A stretch of 9,579 nt of DNA from UMGS1696 sp964634795 (GCA_964634795.1 CAZWLL010000061.1:1-9579), one strand, 5' to 3'; numbered from the stretch's first letter, positions 1-7,465 are shown. Notes: generated by a model not told the origin, from the sequence alone. A program made the numbers and translations.

Positions 1-88
1 TTCCATAAGTTTTAATTTGGGAGCATAGCTCAGTTTGCTGTGCATATGCTTCCGAATTGTGCTACAGAGATTGCTTTTCCCTGACAGC
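1..88 (-). ncRNA. Structured RNA or structured mRNA leader, 5' part only
   Basis: A perfect promoter (95-123) predicts a minus-strand transcript starting near base 88. Read on that strand, the first 28 bases (88-61) form a hairpin: GCU/AGC closing pairs, a small internal loop, then CAGGGA paired with UCUCUG around a 7-base loop. Bases 53-20 form a second hairpin: GG/CC, a bulged A, AGCAUA paired with UAUGCU, a bulged U, GC/GC, an A-A mismatch, CAG/CUG and a CAAA loop. The predicted start coincides with the 5' edge of the first hairpin, as is common in stable RNAs. I compared it by eye with tmRNA, SRP RNA, 6S RNA, RNase P, T-box and common riboswitch motifs and recognised none. The transcript runs off the window, so it could equally be the leader of a gene to the left. 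An ATG at 6-4 has no ribosome site. Confidence 0.35.
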
Positions 89-94
89 CCTGTA

Positions 95-123
95 ATTATA
101 ACATGATGCGGCGGTTTTGTCAA
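95..123 (-). promoter_or_regulatory. Perfect sigma-A promoter with extended -10
   Basis: On the minus strand there is a -35 box TTGACA (123-118), exactly 17 bases of spacer, and a -10 box TATAAT (100-95). TGT sits just before the -10, giving an extended -10 (TGn). An A/T-rich stretch lies directly upstream of the -35. The expected start is near base 88. It follows the terminator of the preceding operon by only a few bases, so it opens a new transcription unit that leaves the window to the left. Confidence 0.85.
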
Positions 124-133
124 GAGCTTTTTG

Positions 134-176
134 AAAAAAAGTAAAAGCCGTGTGCAATCTTTTTTTGCACACGGCT
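134..176 (-). terminator. Intrinsic terminator of the fucosidase operon
   Basis: On the minus strand a perfect 12-bp stem (arms 176-165 and 157-146, sequence AGCCGTGTGCAA) encloses a 7-base loop. It is followed by TTT, AC and a run of seven T (140-134). It lies 13 bases after the stop codon of the small membrane protein gene and marks the end of the three-gene unit. Confidence 0.93.
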
Positions 177-188
177 GTACTCCGGTGT

Positions 189-626
189 TTATAAAACCGA
201 TGAAACAGTGGCTGATGTCGACGTCACGGCAGCCGCCGTCACGGCAGTCGACGTCACGGCTGACATGTCGCGGAAATATATTATCGTAACAACGATAACC
301 AGCACTGTGAGAAGTGCGGAGAAAACTACGGGAACGGTACCTACAAATCCTTTGGCTCCCGTTGCCTTTGCGTCCATGGCACGCAGAACGGTGATAACGA
401 AAAGTCCCGCACTGAACGACGGCAAAAGAACGGAGAGGGATATAGCGTCCGCGTATAGGTACAACAGACCCATTACTACCGCCGCGAGGCAGAGCGCCAT
501 TTCCGCCGCGCGGTATTTCGTGAACGGTCTGACGTTGCCTACATTCACTTTGTCGTCCGTTTCGGGAAACATGTTCTCGTCAAAGCCTTTGTATTTTTTA
601 TTATCTTCGTTTGTATTTTTTTTCAT
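189..626 (-). CDS. Small three-pass membrane protein of unknown function
   Basis: This is a 145-residue protein I do not recognise as a named family. Residues 1-38 are hydrophilic, rich in Asn, Lys and Asp, and probably cytoplasmic. Hydrophobic segments follow at about 41-59, 62-82 and 95-117, suggesting three membrane passes with the N-terminus inside and the C-terminus outside. The last 28 residues are almost only Ala, Thr, Ser and Val and are encoded by an imperfect DNA repeat, so they are probably a flexible tail. The start chosen is the ATG at 626-624, with AGAGGAG seven bases upstream. Longer in-frame starts lie inside the upstream gene and lack a ribosome site. The gene overlaps the end of the 1014-residue gene by 26 bases, which suggests translational coupling and a shared role at the membrane. 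It is the last gene before the terminator. Confidence 0.8.
   Translation of the reverse strand: MKKNTNEDNKKYKGFDENMFPETDDKVNVGNVRPFTKYRAAEMALCLAAVVMGLLYLYADAISLSVLLPSFSAGLFVITVLRAMDAKATGAKGFVGTVPVVFSALLTVLVIVVTIIYFRDMSAVTSTAVTAAAVTSTSATVSSVL
217..260. repeat. Short direct repeat coding an Ala/Thr/Ser/Val tail
   Basis: The 14-mer GTCGACGTCACGGC occurs at 217-230 and again at 247-260, a 30-base period. The shared core GTCACGGC also appears once between them (238-245). It encodes the low-complexity C-terminal tail of the small membrane protein. It is in frame (period divisible by three), so it looks like a coding microsatellite and not an intergenic element. Confidence 0.7.
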
Positions 627-3600
627 TTGCCGCTCCTCTGTAATCATATGTATATCTGTCTTTGTTTTTTTCCTGCTCGTCATCGCTGTCTTCACGTTCG
701 AGCTTTGTGAGAAGCACAAATACAGCTATCGAAATTGCCGCGATAACTCCCAAGAACAGCGCTATGAGCCTGTAATTCACATCCTGCGCAGCTGACGGCG
801 AGGTATCGGAAAACAATGCCGCCATGCCGTTTTCATCAAGAACTTCACTGCGTATGCTTACCGATGAGAGCTCAAGCGTTACATTTGTATCGGAGTAAAG
901 CATGATTCCGATGTAGTCCGTCTCTCCTCTTGTTTCGTATCCGCCGAGCGGACAGCTGAGGGTGTACTCTGTTCCGTAATCGAGGTTTTCAATGTAGTAT
1001 TCCGCTCTCGTAATGCTGTTGCCGATGACGAAAACCACTGAGGATGTCACGTCATCAGATGTGTTGTCGGTAAGCGATATCGTGAACTCAACGGATGATA
1101 CATCGGTGAAATCAATCGAATGGCTGAAATTGCACAGCGTAATTCCGGCGGAACCGCTTGCGGAGCTGTTTTCATCGTGCTTGAAATCTACCTTAAGCAC
1201 ACGAGAGCCGCTCACACTGCTTTCAGATGAAATGCATGATTCGACACCGCCGCCCGCAATCCAGCCGTCCGCGTAGAATTTGTCCGTGAAGTCATAAAGG
1301 CTGTATACGGCATCGGTGCCTCCGTTGTCATTCTGTATATCGGTCTGCAGGTCGGCACGTATTGCCTCGGAGTCGTAGACATGTCCCGTAGCCTCATCGG
1401 ACTGCTTCAGTACGGAGTAAAAATCACGGCTGTTTTTCAGTGACGTATTGTCGAGAGAGAAAAACACACATTTTATTCTGTTCCCCGAAAGAGATGAGGC
1501 GGCGGAAATAAACATCTGCGCGGCATATTCCGCAAACGGCATGTTTAATCCGTCGTCTGAGGAGGCGCGGCTTGCGCTGATGTCTGCGTTTGACGGTGTG
1601 CATAAATACACGATTCCGTCAACCGTGCCGCATTCCAGCTCACCTATAATCTGAACCGCATTCTCGGCTCCTCCTGCGGCGTTTTCCGAGGCTATGTCGT
1701 AGTCCGACATAAGAACAAACGGTATTTTGCCGATTTCCGCGAGACGGGACGTAAGAAGTGTTGTGAGCGTCACAACGCTCAGCGACGATCCTGTGTCCGC
1801 TATCGGTATTATAACAACCTTTGATGTGCCGTCGACAACATAGGAAGCATCGTAGATGTTCCTGAAGAACAGCGCAAGGTCGGCGGCGTAGTCCTCAAGC
1901 TCGTATTCGTCATTTCCGTTTGCGTACATGCTCATGGTGGAGGAGAGATCTATATCGCTGCCCACGGCGAAGCCGTATACTGACGGATATCGTGCCGAGA
2001 GAAATTTTACGGCGGCGTAAATGAGAGATGTGTCGCTCGACGTCGATTTAAGGCGTATGTACACACGCACTCCCGCCGTGTTATAGAATTCTATGCTGCT
2101 GTCAAGCTCGCTGATTTTGTCTCTGTCGAATTCGATGACATTATCAGAGTAATGCACAGACAGCGTCATTTCCGAATTCGCGTCGGCTAAAATATCCTCG
2201 AGTTGAATTTCCGTCATGACTGCGGAGGTATTCGATTCGAAAGCGCCGACGGGCGTGGGATTGTACAGTCCGATAAGGCTTGTGTCATCGGAATGATATA
2301 CCGCCTGTACCGCGTCCGGAAAACGCGGGGTTGAGAACGGAATAACGGTTCCGTCCTGAGTGTATATTCCCGCGAAAAACATCATGCCGTCACTGTCGGT
2401 TATGTCGGCGGTAAACTCGAATATGGTAGTGAACTTAATACTGCCGATTTCCTCGGCATACGCAATGTCGTCCATATGCTCGGCGGGAAGCGAGTAGAAA
2501 TGAATCATTTCGTCGCTCAGGTGAGAGTATTCGCTTATCGCAGAACGTTCCATACCGCCGGAAAATGTAATTCCCTCGGAGGTTTTTGTTATTTTCGACA
2601 GCTGTCCTATGCCGCTTTCGGCTTGATAGGGAACGGTATCGAATCGCCTTGTTTTTACGGAATTAAGGGTAAAAAACACATCGCATTCGATGTTGTCGAA
2701 CGTAAGCGTATACGATGACGGTGTTGTATTCAACGTCATGGGAAGCACGAACGAGCCGACACTGCCGCTTAAGGAGATTTTTTTGGACTGTGATATCTCC
2801 GCTCCGTTGTCTCCGTACAGAGTCAAGGTGACACTGCCTGAGATAATACCGCTGACTTCGATGTCGAAGAACAGCCTGCCGTCGGATGCATCGAAAACAG
2901 ACGTGTCGATAACGGCGAAGGAAGCGCTCAGAACGGCTTTCTTACTGCTGTCGTCAGGCTTAATTCTTCCGCTTTTCTGTATGCAGATACCCTCCTCGGC
3001 GTTAAGCGAGAGAGTCATGTATTTGTCTGCGGATATAAATGAGGTATTCGTGTTTTGAGATATATACGGCGGTGTTACTCTTATGCTGGCGGGGATTTCC
3101 TCATCGTAGGAAACGGTGATAAGAAGATGTGACGCGGTTCCCGTTATTTTTCTGATATCCATCGAGTACAGGTTCCATCCCACTCCGACGGATGCGGAAG
3201 AGACTGTGTTGCCGCTGCTTGAGTACAGCTCGGCGGAAACGGTATATTTTATATCGTTGTCTCCGACTATGGAAATACCGAAATAAAGTGTCGAAAATCC
3301 CGTGAGATTATACCCTTCGGCCGAAAGATCGAGCATGAGCTCGGTTTTGTTTTGTGTATCTGCGGAGCTCGAATCCGGCTTGCCGACAACGGTGTAAACA
3401 AACGGTATGCCGTTTCGTTCTCTTAAGCCCGAGGAGGTGCTCAGCCCGTAAAAATACCAGCTGTCCTCATCAAGAGTAAACCGAGACAGGGAAGAGGTCG
3501 GAGTCGGATAAAAGGTTTGTATTTCATCTCCGTCATAGCCTGTCGATGAGAAAGCAAGCACGGCTGTGTCGGACGCATATATGCCGAGCGGCATAATTAT

Positions 3601-3645
3601 CATCAAAATGAACAGTGTTAAAGAGAAAATCAGTTTTTTCGGCAC
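601..3645 (-). CDS. Secreted, membrane-anchored multidomain protein with beta-sandwich and TIM-barrel-like segments
   Basis: This 1014-residue protein has an N-terminal signal peptide: Lys3-Lys4, a hydrophobic core at 5-22 and a likely cut after Ala24. A single transmembrane helix at about 959-979 is followed by a charged tail ending KKYKRR. It is therefore displayed outside the cell on a C-terminal anchor with a short cytoplasmic tail. Residues 30-195 and 205-335 look like beta-rich, carbohydrate-binding-type sandwiches, and 785-935 looks like another. Residues about 455-770 have alternating strands and helices, and the pattern (IYAAVKFLSARYP, YGFAVGSDID, then a helix, then KVVIIPIAD) recalls TIM-barrel glycosidase-like domains such as DUF5722. 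The usual Asn-Glu after strand four is replaced by Ser-Asp, so activity is uncertain. The start is a GTG at 3645, chosen because AAGGGAGG lies seven bases upstream and the signal peptide begins there. It lies 47 bases after the fucosidase gene. The secreted, anchored layout is well supported; the family assignment is tentative. Confidence 0.75.
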   Translation of the reverse strand: MPKKLIFSLTLFILMIIMPLGIYASDTAVLAFSSTGYDGDEIQTFYPTPTSSLSRFTLDEDSWYFYGLSTSSGLRERNGIPFVYTVVGKPDSSSADTQNKTELMLDLSAEGYNLTGFSTLYFGISIVGDNDIKYTVSAELYSSSGNTVSSASVGVGWNLYSMDIRKITGTASHLLITVSYDEEIPASIRVTPPYISQNTNTSFISADKYMTLSLNAEEGICIQKSGRIKPDDSSKKAVLSASFAVIDTSVFDASDGRLFFDIEVSGIISGSVTLTLYGDNGAEISQSKKISLSGSVGSFVLPMTLNTTPSSYTLTFDNIECDVFFTLNSVKTRRFDTVPYQAESGIGQLSKITKTSEGITFSGGMERSAISEYSHLSDEMIHFYSLPAEHMDDIAYAEEIGSIKFTTIFEFTADITDSDGMMFFAGIYTQDGTVIPFSTPRFPDAVQAVYHSDDTSLIGLYNPTPVGAFESNTSAVMTEIQLEDILADANSEMTLSVHYSDNVIEFDRDKISELDSSIEFYNTAGVRVYIRLKSTSSDTSLIYAAVKFLSARYPSVYGFAVGSDIDLSSTMSMYANGNDEYELEDYAADLALFFRNIYDASYVVDGTSKVVIIPIADTGSSLSVVTLTTLLTSRLAEIGKIPFVLMSDYDIASENAAGGAENAVQIIGELECGTVDGIVYLCTPSNADISASRASSDDGLNMPFAEYAAQMFISAASSLSGNRIKCVFFSLDNTSLKNSRDFYSVLKQSDEATGHVYDSEAIRADLQTDIQNDNGGTDAVYSLYDFTDKFYADGWIAGGGVESCISSESSVSGSRVLKVDFKHDENSSASGSAGITLCNFSHSIDFTDVSSVEFTISLTDNTSDDVTSSVVFVIGNSITRAEYYIENLDYGTEYTLSCPLGGYETRGETDYIGIMLYSDTNVTLELSSVSIRSEVLDENGMAALFSDTSPSAAQDVNYRLIALFLGVIAAISIAVFVLLTKLEREDSDDEQEKNKDRYTYDYRGAANEKKYKRR
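633..639 (-). promoter_or_regulatory. Ribosome binding site fixing the small membrane protein start
   Basis: AGAGGAG on the minus strand lies six to seven bases before the ATG at 626. It sits inside the final codons of the 1014-residue gene, so the two reading frames overlap and translation is probably coupled. Confidence 0.75.
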
Positions 3646-3652
3646 AGCCGAG

Positions 3653-3660
3653 CCTCCCTT
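3653..3660 (-). promoter_or_regulatory. Ribosome binding site supporting a GTG start
   Basis: AAGGGAGG on the minus strand is followed after seven bases by GTG (3645-3643). This ideal spacing supports the GTG over internal ATG codons that would cut into the signal peptide. Confidence 0.75.
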
Positions 3661-3692
3661 CGTAAATTATTTGCCGTGATCGGTTGCTTTGC

Positions 3693-5966
3693 TTATGCGA
3701 GGAATTCGTATACCACGGGCTTGCCGGCAGCTACATTGCACTTGTAATCGGTGCCGTTCGCGCGTACCGTTACCTCGGTATCCTTTTTCGATTTCAGTGT
3801 GAACTTTACAACCTTGCCGCGTCTCCATTCGCAGTCGACGATAACACCGCCGCGAGCGGAAAGACCGGAGTATGAGCCGTCCTTCCAGTCTTCATCATCG
3901 GGAAGAGCGGGAAGAAGCGTGATTTTGCCGTCATGGCTTTGAATGAGCATTTCGGCTATGGCGCCTGTGCCGCCGAAGTTTCCGTCAATCTGGAACGGCG
4001 GATGTGTGTCGAACATATTGGGAAGAGTGCTCTTGCCGAGAAGCTGATTAAGGTGAGAGAGGCATGCGTTGCCGTCTTTCAAGCGTGCGGAGAACATGGT
4101 AATCCATGCTCTCGACCAGCCTGTATGTCCGCCGCCGCCCGCCAGACGTCTTTTAAGCGTCATTTTCGCGCCTTCCATAAGCTCGGGAGTGTTATCTGTG
4201 ATTTCATGTCCGGGATGCAGAGCAAAGAGGTGTGATACATGTCTGTGACCGGGTTCGGCTTCGTCGAAGTCTTCGTTCCACTCCATAATCTGTCCGTGCT
4301 TGCCGAGTCTTATCGGGCTGAGACGTCCTGCGGTTTCACGAAGAAGAGCGGCAAAATCACTGTCGATTTCGAGAATGTCTGCGGCTTCGGCAGTATTCGA
4401 GAACAGATCGCGTATAATCTCATTGTCCATTGTGGGACCTGCGCAGATTGCGTAGCGTCCTCCGTCGGGAGCTATGAACCAGTTCTCGGGGGAGTTGGAC
4501 GGGCATGTGGTAAGGTATCCCGTGTTCGGGTCTTCCGTGAGGAAATCGAGGAAGAATTCGCATGCGCCGCGCATAATATCGTAGTTTTCACGAAGGATGT
4601 TCTTGTCGAGTGAGAAGCGGTATCTCTCCATAAAATGCTGGCAGCACCATGCGCCCGCGCACATGAACGAACCCCATGACGCGCCCTCACCGGGAGCGGT
4701 AAAGCCCCACGGATTGGTGATAGTATGAGCTACCCAGCCCTTCATGCCGTACTGTACCGCGGCGGTGCGGCTGCCGTGCTCGGAGATAAAGCGGATGTAT
4801 TCGAAGAACGGCTTGATAAGCTCGGGCATGGAGCAGGTTTCGGCAAGCCAATAGTTCATTTGGATATTTATATTGATATGATAGTCGCATGACCACGGAT
4901 TTGTATATCCGCCTGCCCATATACCCTGAAGGTTTGCGGGAAGAACGCAGTTGTAGGATGAGCAGATGAGAAGGTATCTGCCGAACGCGAAGTAAAGAAC
5001 GATGAGACCCGTGTCGCTCTCTCCGCGTCTTACACGAAGGATACGCTCGTCTGTCGGGAGCATTTCGGGAGAACGGTCTTTGACTCCGAGTGTGAGCTTT
5101 ACGCGGTTCATGAATGACGAAAGTATAATCGCGCTTTCGGAATACATGTCCTCTATGCCGATTCTCTGTGCCTGAGCAACGGATTTTTTGCATCTGTCGA
5201 GCGGAGCGGCGGGATCGGACGAGGGCTTTACGGTGTTGTTCTTATCGGGCTTTGTGTATGTCGTTCTGATATCTCCGAAAATGTCGGCGCTTGTTATGCC
5301 CTCAAGTGTTATGCCGTCGTCTGAGGATACGATGTTTCCGTCGCATTTAATGCTGATGTAACCCGCGAAGGCTATCGAATCGGGAAGGGATTTCGTGATT
5401 GTTATCGTGCCGTTTTTGTACTTGATATCGGCGTCAAGGCATTCGTAAGATAATTTTACCGTGAATTTTCCGTCGGCGCAAATGCGGCATCCGAGAAGGC
5501 CTTCAAGCTTGCCGTGTGAGAACGCTGTGAAAACATAGTTTGTGTGATGAAGTCCGTCAACGGTGTATTCGGTTTCGGAAAGACCGCCCTCAAGGTCGAG
5601 AATGCGTTTGTAGTCCGTTACGTTTTCATCGGACAGCTCGTAATCAAAATGCAGCTCTCCCGCGGTCTGGTACATGCCGTATACCTCGCCGGTTGAACCG
5701 GGGCCGCTGCAAACCATGTATTTTTGCGTGAGCTCCTGACCGAGCTTGTAGTTGCGTGAGAAAATCGCATCTCTGATTTCGGCGAGGTGCGCCGCGCATT
5801 CGGGATTGTCGGCATTCTTGTCGAAATGTCCGCTCCAAAGAGTTTCTTCGTTGAGCTGGATTATTTCGTGCTTAGTTCCGCCGTATACCATGGCGCCGAG
5901 TCTTCCGTTTCCGAGAGGGAGAGCTTCAAGCCATTCTTTAGCGGGAGAAAAATAAGTAAGTTCCAT
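3693..5966 (-). CDS. GH95 alpha-L-fucosidase, cytoplasmic
   Basis: This 757-residue protein is a full-length glycoside hydrolase family 95 member. Such enzymes are inverting and typically release L-fucose from alpha-1,2 linkages; some act on alpha-L-galactose. The N-terminal domain opens with the family hallmark around residues 8-43 (PAKEW, ALPLGNGRLGAM, QLNEETLWSG). In the barrel, HININIQMNYW at 363-373 supplies Asn365 and Asn367, matching Asn421 and Asn423 of Bifidobacterium AfcA. SPEN at 492-495 supplies Glu494, the likely acid, and QIDGNFGG at 659-666 supplies Asp661, matching the catalytic Asp766. His363, at the position I recall as His in fucosidases and Thr in a characterised galactosidase, favours fucosidase. 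There is no signal peptide, so it acts in the cytoplasm on imported oligosaccharides. The ATG has AAAGGAG seven bases upstream. It is the first gene of a three-gene operon. The exact substrate is inferred from the family. Confidence 0.93.
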   Translation of the reverse strand: MELTYFSPAKEWLEALPLGNGRLGAMVYGGTKHEIIQLNEETLWSGHFDKNADNPECAAHLAEIRDAIFSRNYKLGQELTQKYMVCSGPGSTGEVYGMYQTAGELHFDYELSDENVTDYKRILDLEGGLSETEYTVDGLHHTNYVFTAFSHGKLEGLLGCRICADGKFTVKLSYECLDADIKYKNGTITITKSLPDSIAFAGYISIKCDGNIVSSDDGITLEGITSADIFGDIRTTYTKPDKNNTVKPSSDPAAPLDRCKKSVAQAQRIGIEDMYSESAIILSSFMNRVKLTLGVKDRSPEMLPTDERILRVRRGESDTGLIVLYFAFGRYLLICSSYNCVLPANLQGIWAGGYTNPWSCDYHININIQMNYWLAETCSMPELIKPFFEYIRFISEHGSRTAAVQYGMKGWVAHTITNPWGFTAPGEGASWGSFMCAGAWCCQHFMERYRFSLDKNILRENYDIMRGACEFFLDFLTEDPNTGYLTTCPSNSPENWFIAPDGGRYAICAGPTMDNEIIRDLFSNTAEAADILEIDSDFAALLRETAGRLSPIRLGKHGQIMEWNEDFDEAEPGHRHVSHLFALHPGHEITDNTPELMEGAKMTLKRRLAGGGGHTGWSRAWITMFSARLKDGNACLSHLNQLLGKSTLPNMFDTHPPFQIDGNFGGTGAIAEMLIQSHDGKITLLPALPDDEDWKDGSYSGLSARGGVIVDCEWRRGKVVKFTLKSKKDTEVTVRANGTDYKCNVAAGKPVVYEFLA

Positions 5967-5985
5967 ATTGTTGCTCCTTTGATAA

Positions 5986-6005
5986 AATATTTTCGCACAA
6001 ATATT
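5986..6005. promoter_or_regulatory. Inverted repeat at the fucosidase transcription start, candidate operator
   Basis: AATATTT and AAATATT form a perfect 7-bp inverted repeat around a 6-base centre (TCGCAC). The promoter -10 ends at 6014, so transcription should start near 6007. The repeat therefore covers roughly +2 to +21, a classic place for a repressor. The arms are A/T only, so chance is possible. No regulator gene is in the window to match it with. Confidence 0.4.
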
Positions 6006-6013
6006 GTAAGGTT

Positions 6014-6042
6014 ATTTTATCATACTTTAAGGAAGTAGTCAA
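6014..6042 (-). promoter_or_regulatory. Sigma-A promoter of the fucosidase operon
   Basis: On the minus strand there is a -35 box TTGACT (6042-6037), a 17-base spacer and a -10 box TAAAAT (6019-6014). The expected start near 6007 gives a leader of about 40 bases before the GH95 ATG. It lies just beyond the terminator of the upstream operon, and there are no further strong promoters before the two downstream genes, so it should serve all three. Confidence 0.8.
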
Positions 6043-6061
6043 GGAATAGTATTTCATCAAT

Positions 6062-6094
6062 AAAAAAGCCCCATGTTCCTTTCTTAACATGAGG
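6062..6094 (-). terminator. Intrinsic terminator after the TraG-like ATPase gene
   Basis: On the minus strand CCTCATGTT (6094-6086) pairs with AACATGGGG (6077-6069), a 9-bp stem with one T-G wobble and an 8-base loop. It is followed by C and a run of six T (6067-6062). It begins 35 bases after the ATPase stop codon and ends the right-hand operon. Confidence 0.88.
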
Positions 6095-6129
6095 TAGAAT
6101 TTCCGATGCGCAGCTGCGTGACTGTTAAA

Positions 6130-7386
6130 CTATTTTTCGATTGCCTTGTTGTATTCGCGCGTTACCCTGACATACTCCGCGTTTTTCGTGATGTTGTATC
6201 TTTCGGTGACAATCGGCCTCTGACCGCGTCTGAAGAGTATTTCCTGCCCTATCGGCATGTATAAAACCTCGTCGAGAGGTACGTTCAGCCGCATGCTGAC
6301 GTCCTGCGCGGTCTTTAAATCCATACCGCCGAGATATATGTATGAGTCGCAGTTGTTTATTATCGTGGTGGCGTCGTCAGCCCCGTACATTCCTTCAAGC
6401 TGGCTCTCGGACTGGAGAAGCAGTGTGACGGATATGCCCTTCTCACGGAAAATGCTGATGTATTCGGCGAAATTCATAACTCTGCTGCCCGTTGCGAAGT
6501 CATCGCACAGTACATGCACCGGAATCGGGAGAACGCCGTCGGGACGGCTCTCGGCGTATTCGAACAGCTGCTTGAATGCCTGCGCGTAAAACATATTTAT
6601 AAAGCAGTGAAGAGATGGGTTTACGGCGCTTGTTGTTACGAATAAAACCGTCTTTCTGTTGGAAATGTCATCGAAGCTGATTTTCTTCTTTTCCTTCATC
6701 ATTTTTCTCAGCTCCGGAGAAAAGATTGTATCGATAGTTGTGTTCAGCGCACCGTAGACACATCCGGCGGTTCTTATCGGAAGATTTTTGAAGGATTTCC
6801 AGCACGATACCGCGAAGCATGACGGATTCGATCTCGCCAGCATATCGAATTTGCGGTCGAGTGAGGTATCAAGTGTTCCGCCGTATTCTTTTATCGTAAG
6901 CTCATCGTGCAGCTGAAGCACATCCGCAAACGTAGGGTTATCTTCCGCCATCAGAACATACGCGATTTCCGCCGAAAGGAGCGATGTAGCCGCTTCATCC
7001 CAATATGGGTCTGCCGCTGTGGATTTACTTTTCTGAGGATCGGATTTTACTATCGATTTTGCGAGAAAGGTAATGTCGGCATAGCTTGATACGTATTTCA
7101 GAGGATCATATGCGCAGTTGCTCTGAGAGGGATTTACGAAATTCAAATCAAGAATATCATATCCCCTTTTGCTGAACAGAGGAATATACTTGTTTACTAT
7201 TCGCCTTTTTGTTACTGTCGCAATCAGGCTGGATTTTTTTGTTTCGAGAAAACGCGGTTCGGAGATTGACATGGTTTTGCCGCAGCCGCTGCTGCCGCAG
7301 ACGAGGATGTTGTTGTTTATGCCTGTTTCATTACAGTCGGTTGAGTAACGGCAGTTTTCGCCGAGGATAACAGTTTCTTTTTCCAT
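6130..7386 (-). CDS. Soluble VirD4/TraG-type (conjugative coupling-like) ATPase
   Basis: This 418-residue P-loop ATPase belongs to the type IV coupling protein superfamily. Walker A is GSSGCGKT at 31-38 and the Walker B region is HVLCDDFATG at 291-300. A conserved QSESQLEGMYG follows at 325-335, as does the NNCDSYIYLGG stretch at 344-354 that resembles the C-terminal part of the RecA core. Classical members are about 600 residues with N-terminal membrane helices; here the ATPase core starts at once and no membrane segment is present, so it is cytoplasmic. Known relatives pump DNA or protein as hexamers. No relaxase or secretion gene accompanies this one, so its substrate is unknown. I chose the ATG at 7386, whose GGAG lies eleven bases upstream. 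A GTG twelve bases earlier overlaps that GGAG and is unlikely. It is the last gene of the operon, 104 bases after the ClpP-like gene. Confidence 0.85.
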   Translation of the reverse strand: MEKETVILGENCRYSTDCNETGINNNILVCGSSGCGKTMSISEPRFLETKKSSLIATVTKRRIVNKYIPLFSKRGYDILDLNFVNPSQSNCAYDPLKYVSSYADITFLAKSIVKSDPQKSKSTAADPYWDEAATSLLSAEIAYVLMAEDNPTFADVLQLHDELTIKEYGGTLDTSLDRKFDMLARSNPSCFAVSCWKSFKNLPIRTAGCVYGALNTTIDTIFSPELRKMMKEKKKISFDDISNRKTVLFVTTSAVNPSLHCFINMFYAQAFKQLFEYAESRPDGVLPIPVHVLCDDFATGSRVMNFAEYISIFREKGISVTLLLQSESQLEGMYGADDATTIINNCDSYIYLGGMDLKTAQDVSMRLNVPLDEVLYMPIGQEILFRRGQRPIVTERYNITKNAEYVRVTREYNKAIEK

Positions 7387-7451
7387 ATTATTTAACACTC
7401 CATAATAATCATCAAGCTTAAAAAAACGAAAATGGTATATATTGCGCAGCT

Positions 7452-7465
7452 AACGGTTAACCGTT
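7452..7465. repeat. 14-bp perfect palindrome between clpP-like and ATPase genes
   Basis: AACGGTTAACCGTT is its own reverse complement. It lies in the 104-base gap before the ATPase gene. There is no T-run directly after it, so it is not an intrinsic terminator. It could be a protein-binding site or an RNA hairpin between the cistrons. One perfect 14-bp palindrome is expected about every 16 kb by chance, so only its position makes it worth noting. Confidence 0.4.

Noticed and set aside
19..90. tRNA-like start (GGAGCATAGCTCAG) on the plus strand
   Set aside because: The D-arm does not close, there is no T-arm GGTTCGA-type motif, and no acceptor-stem complement is present. The same bases form a better hairpin on the minus strand.
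208..795. 195-codon plus-strand ORF opposite the small membrane protein gene
   Set aside because: It is antisense to two well-supported overlapping genes, has no ribosome site, and its protein is compositionally the mirror of the membrane protein repeats.
4687..5193. 168-codon ORF in another frame of the fucosidase gene
   Set aside because: It is a shadow of GH95, Arg/Ser/His-rich with no recognisable motif, while the main frame carries all catalytic residues.
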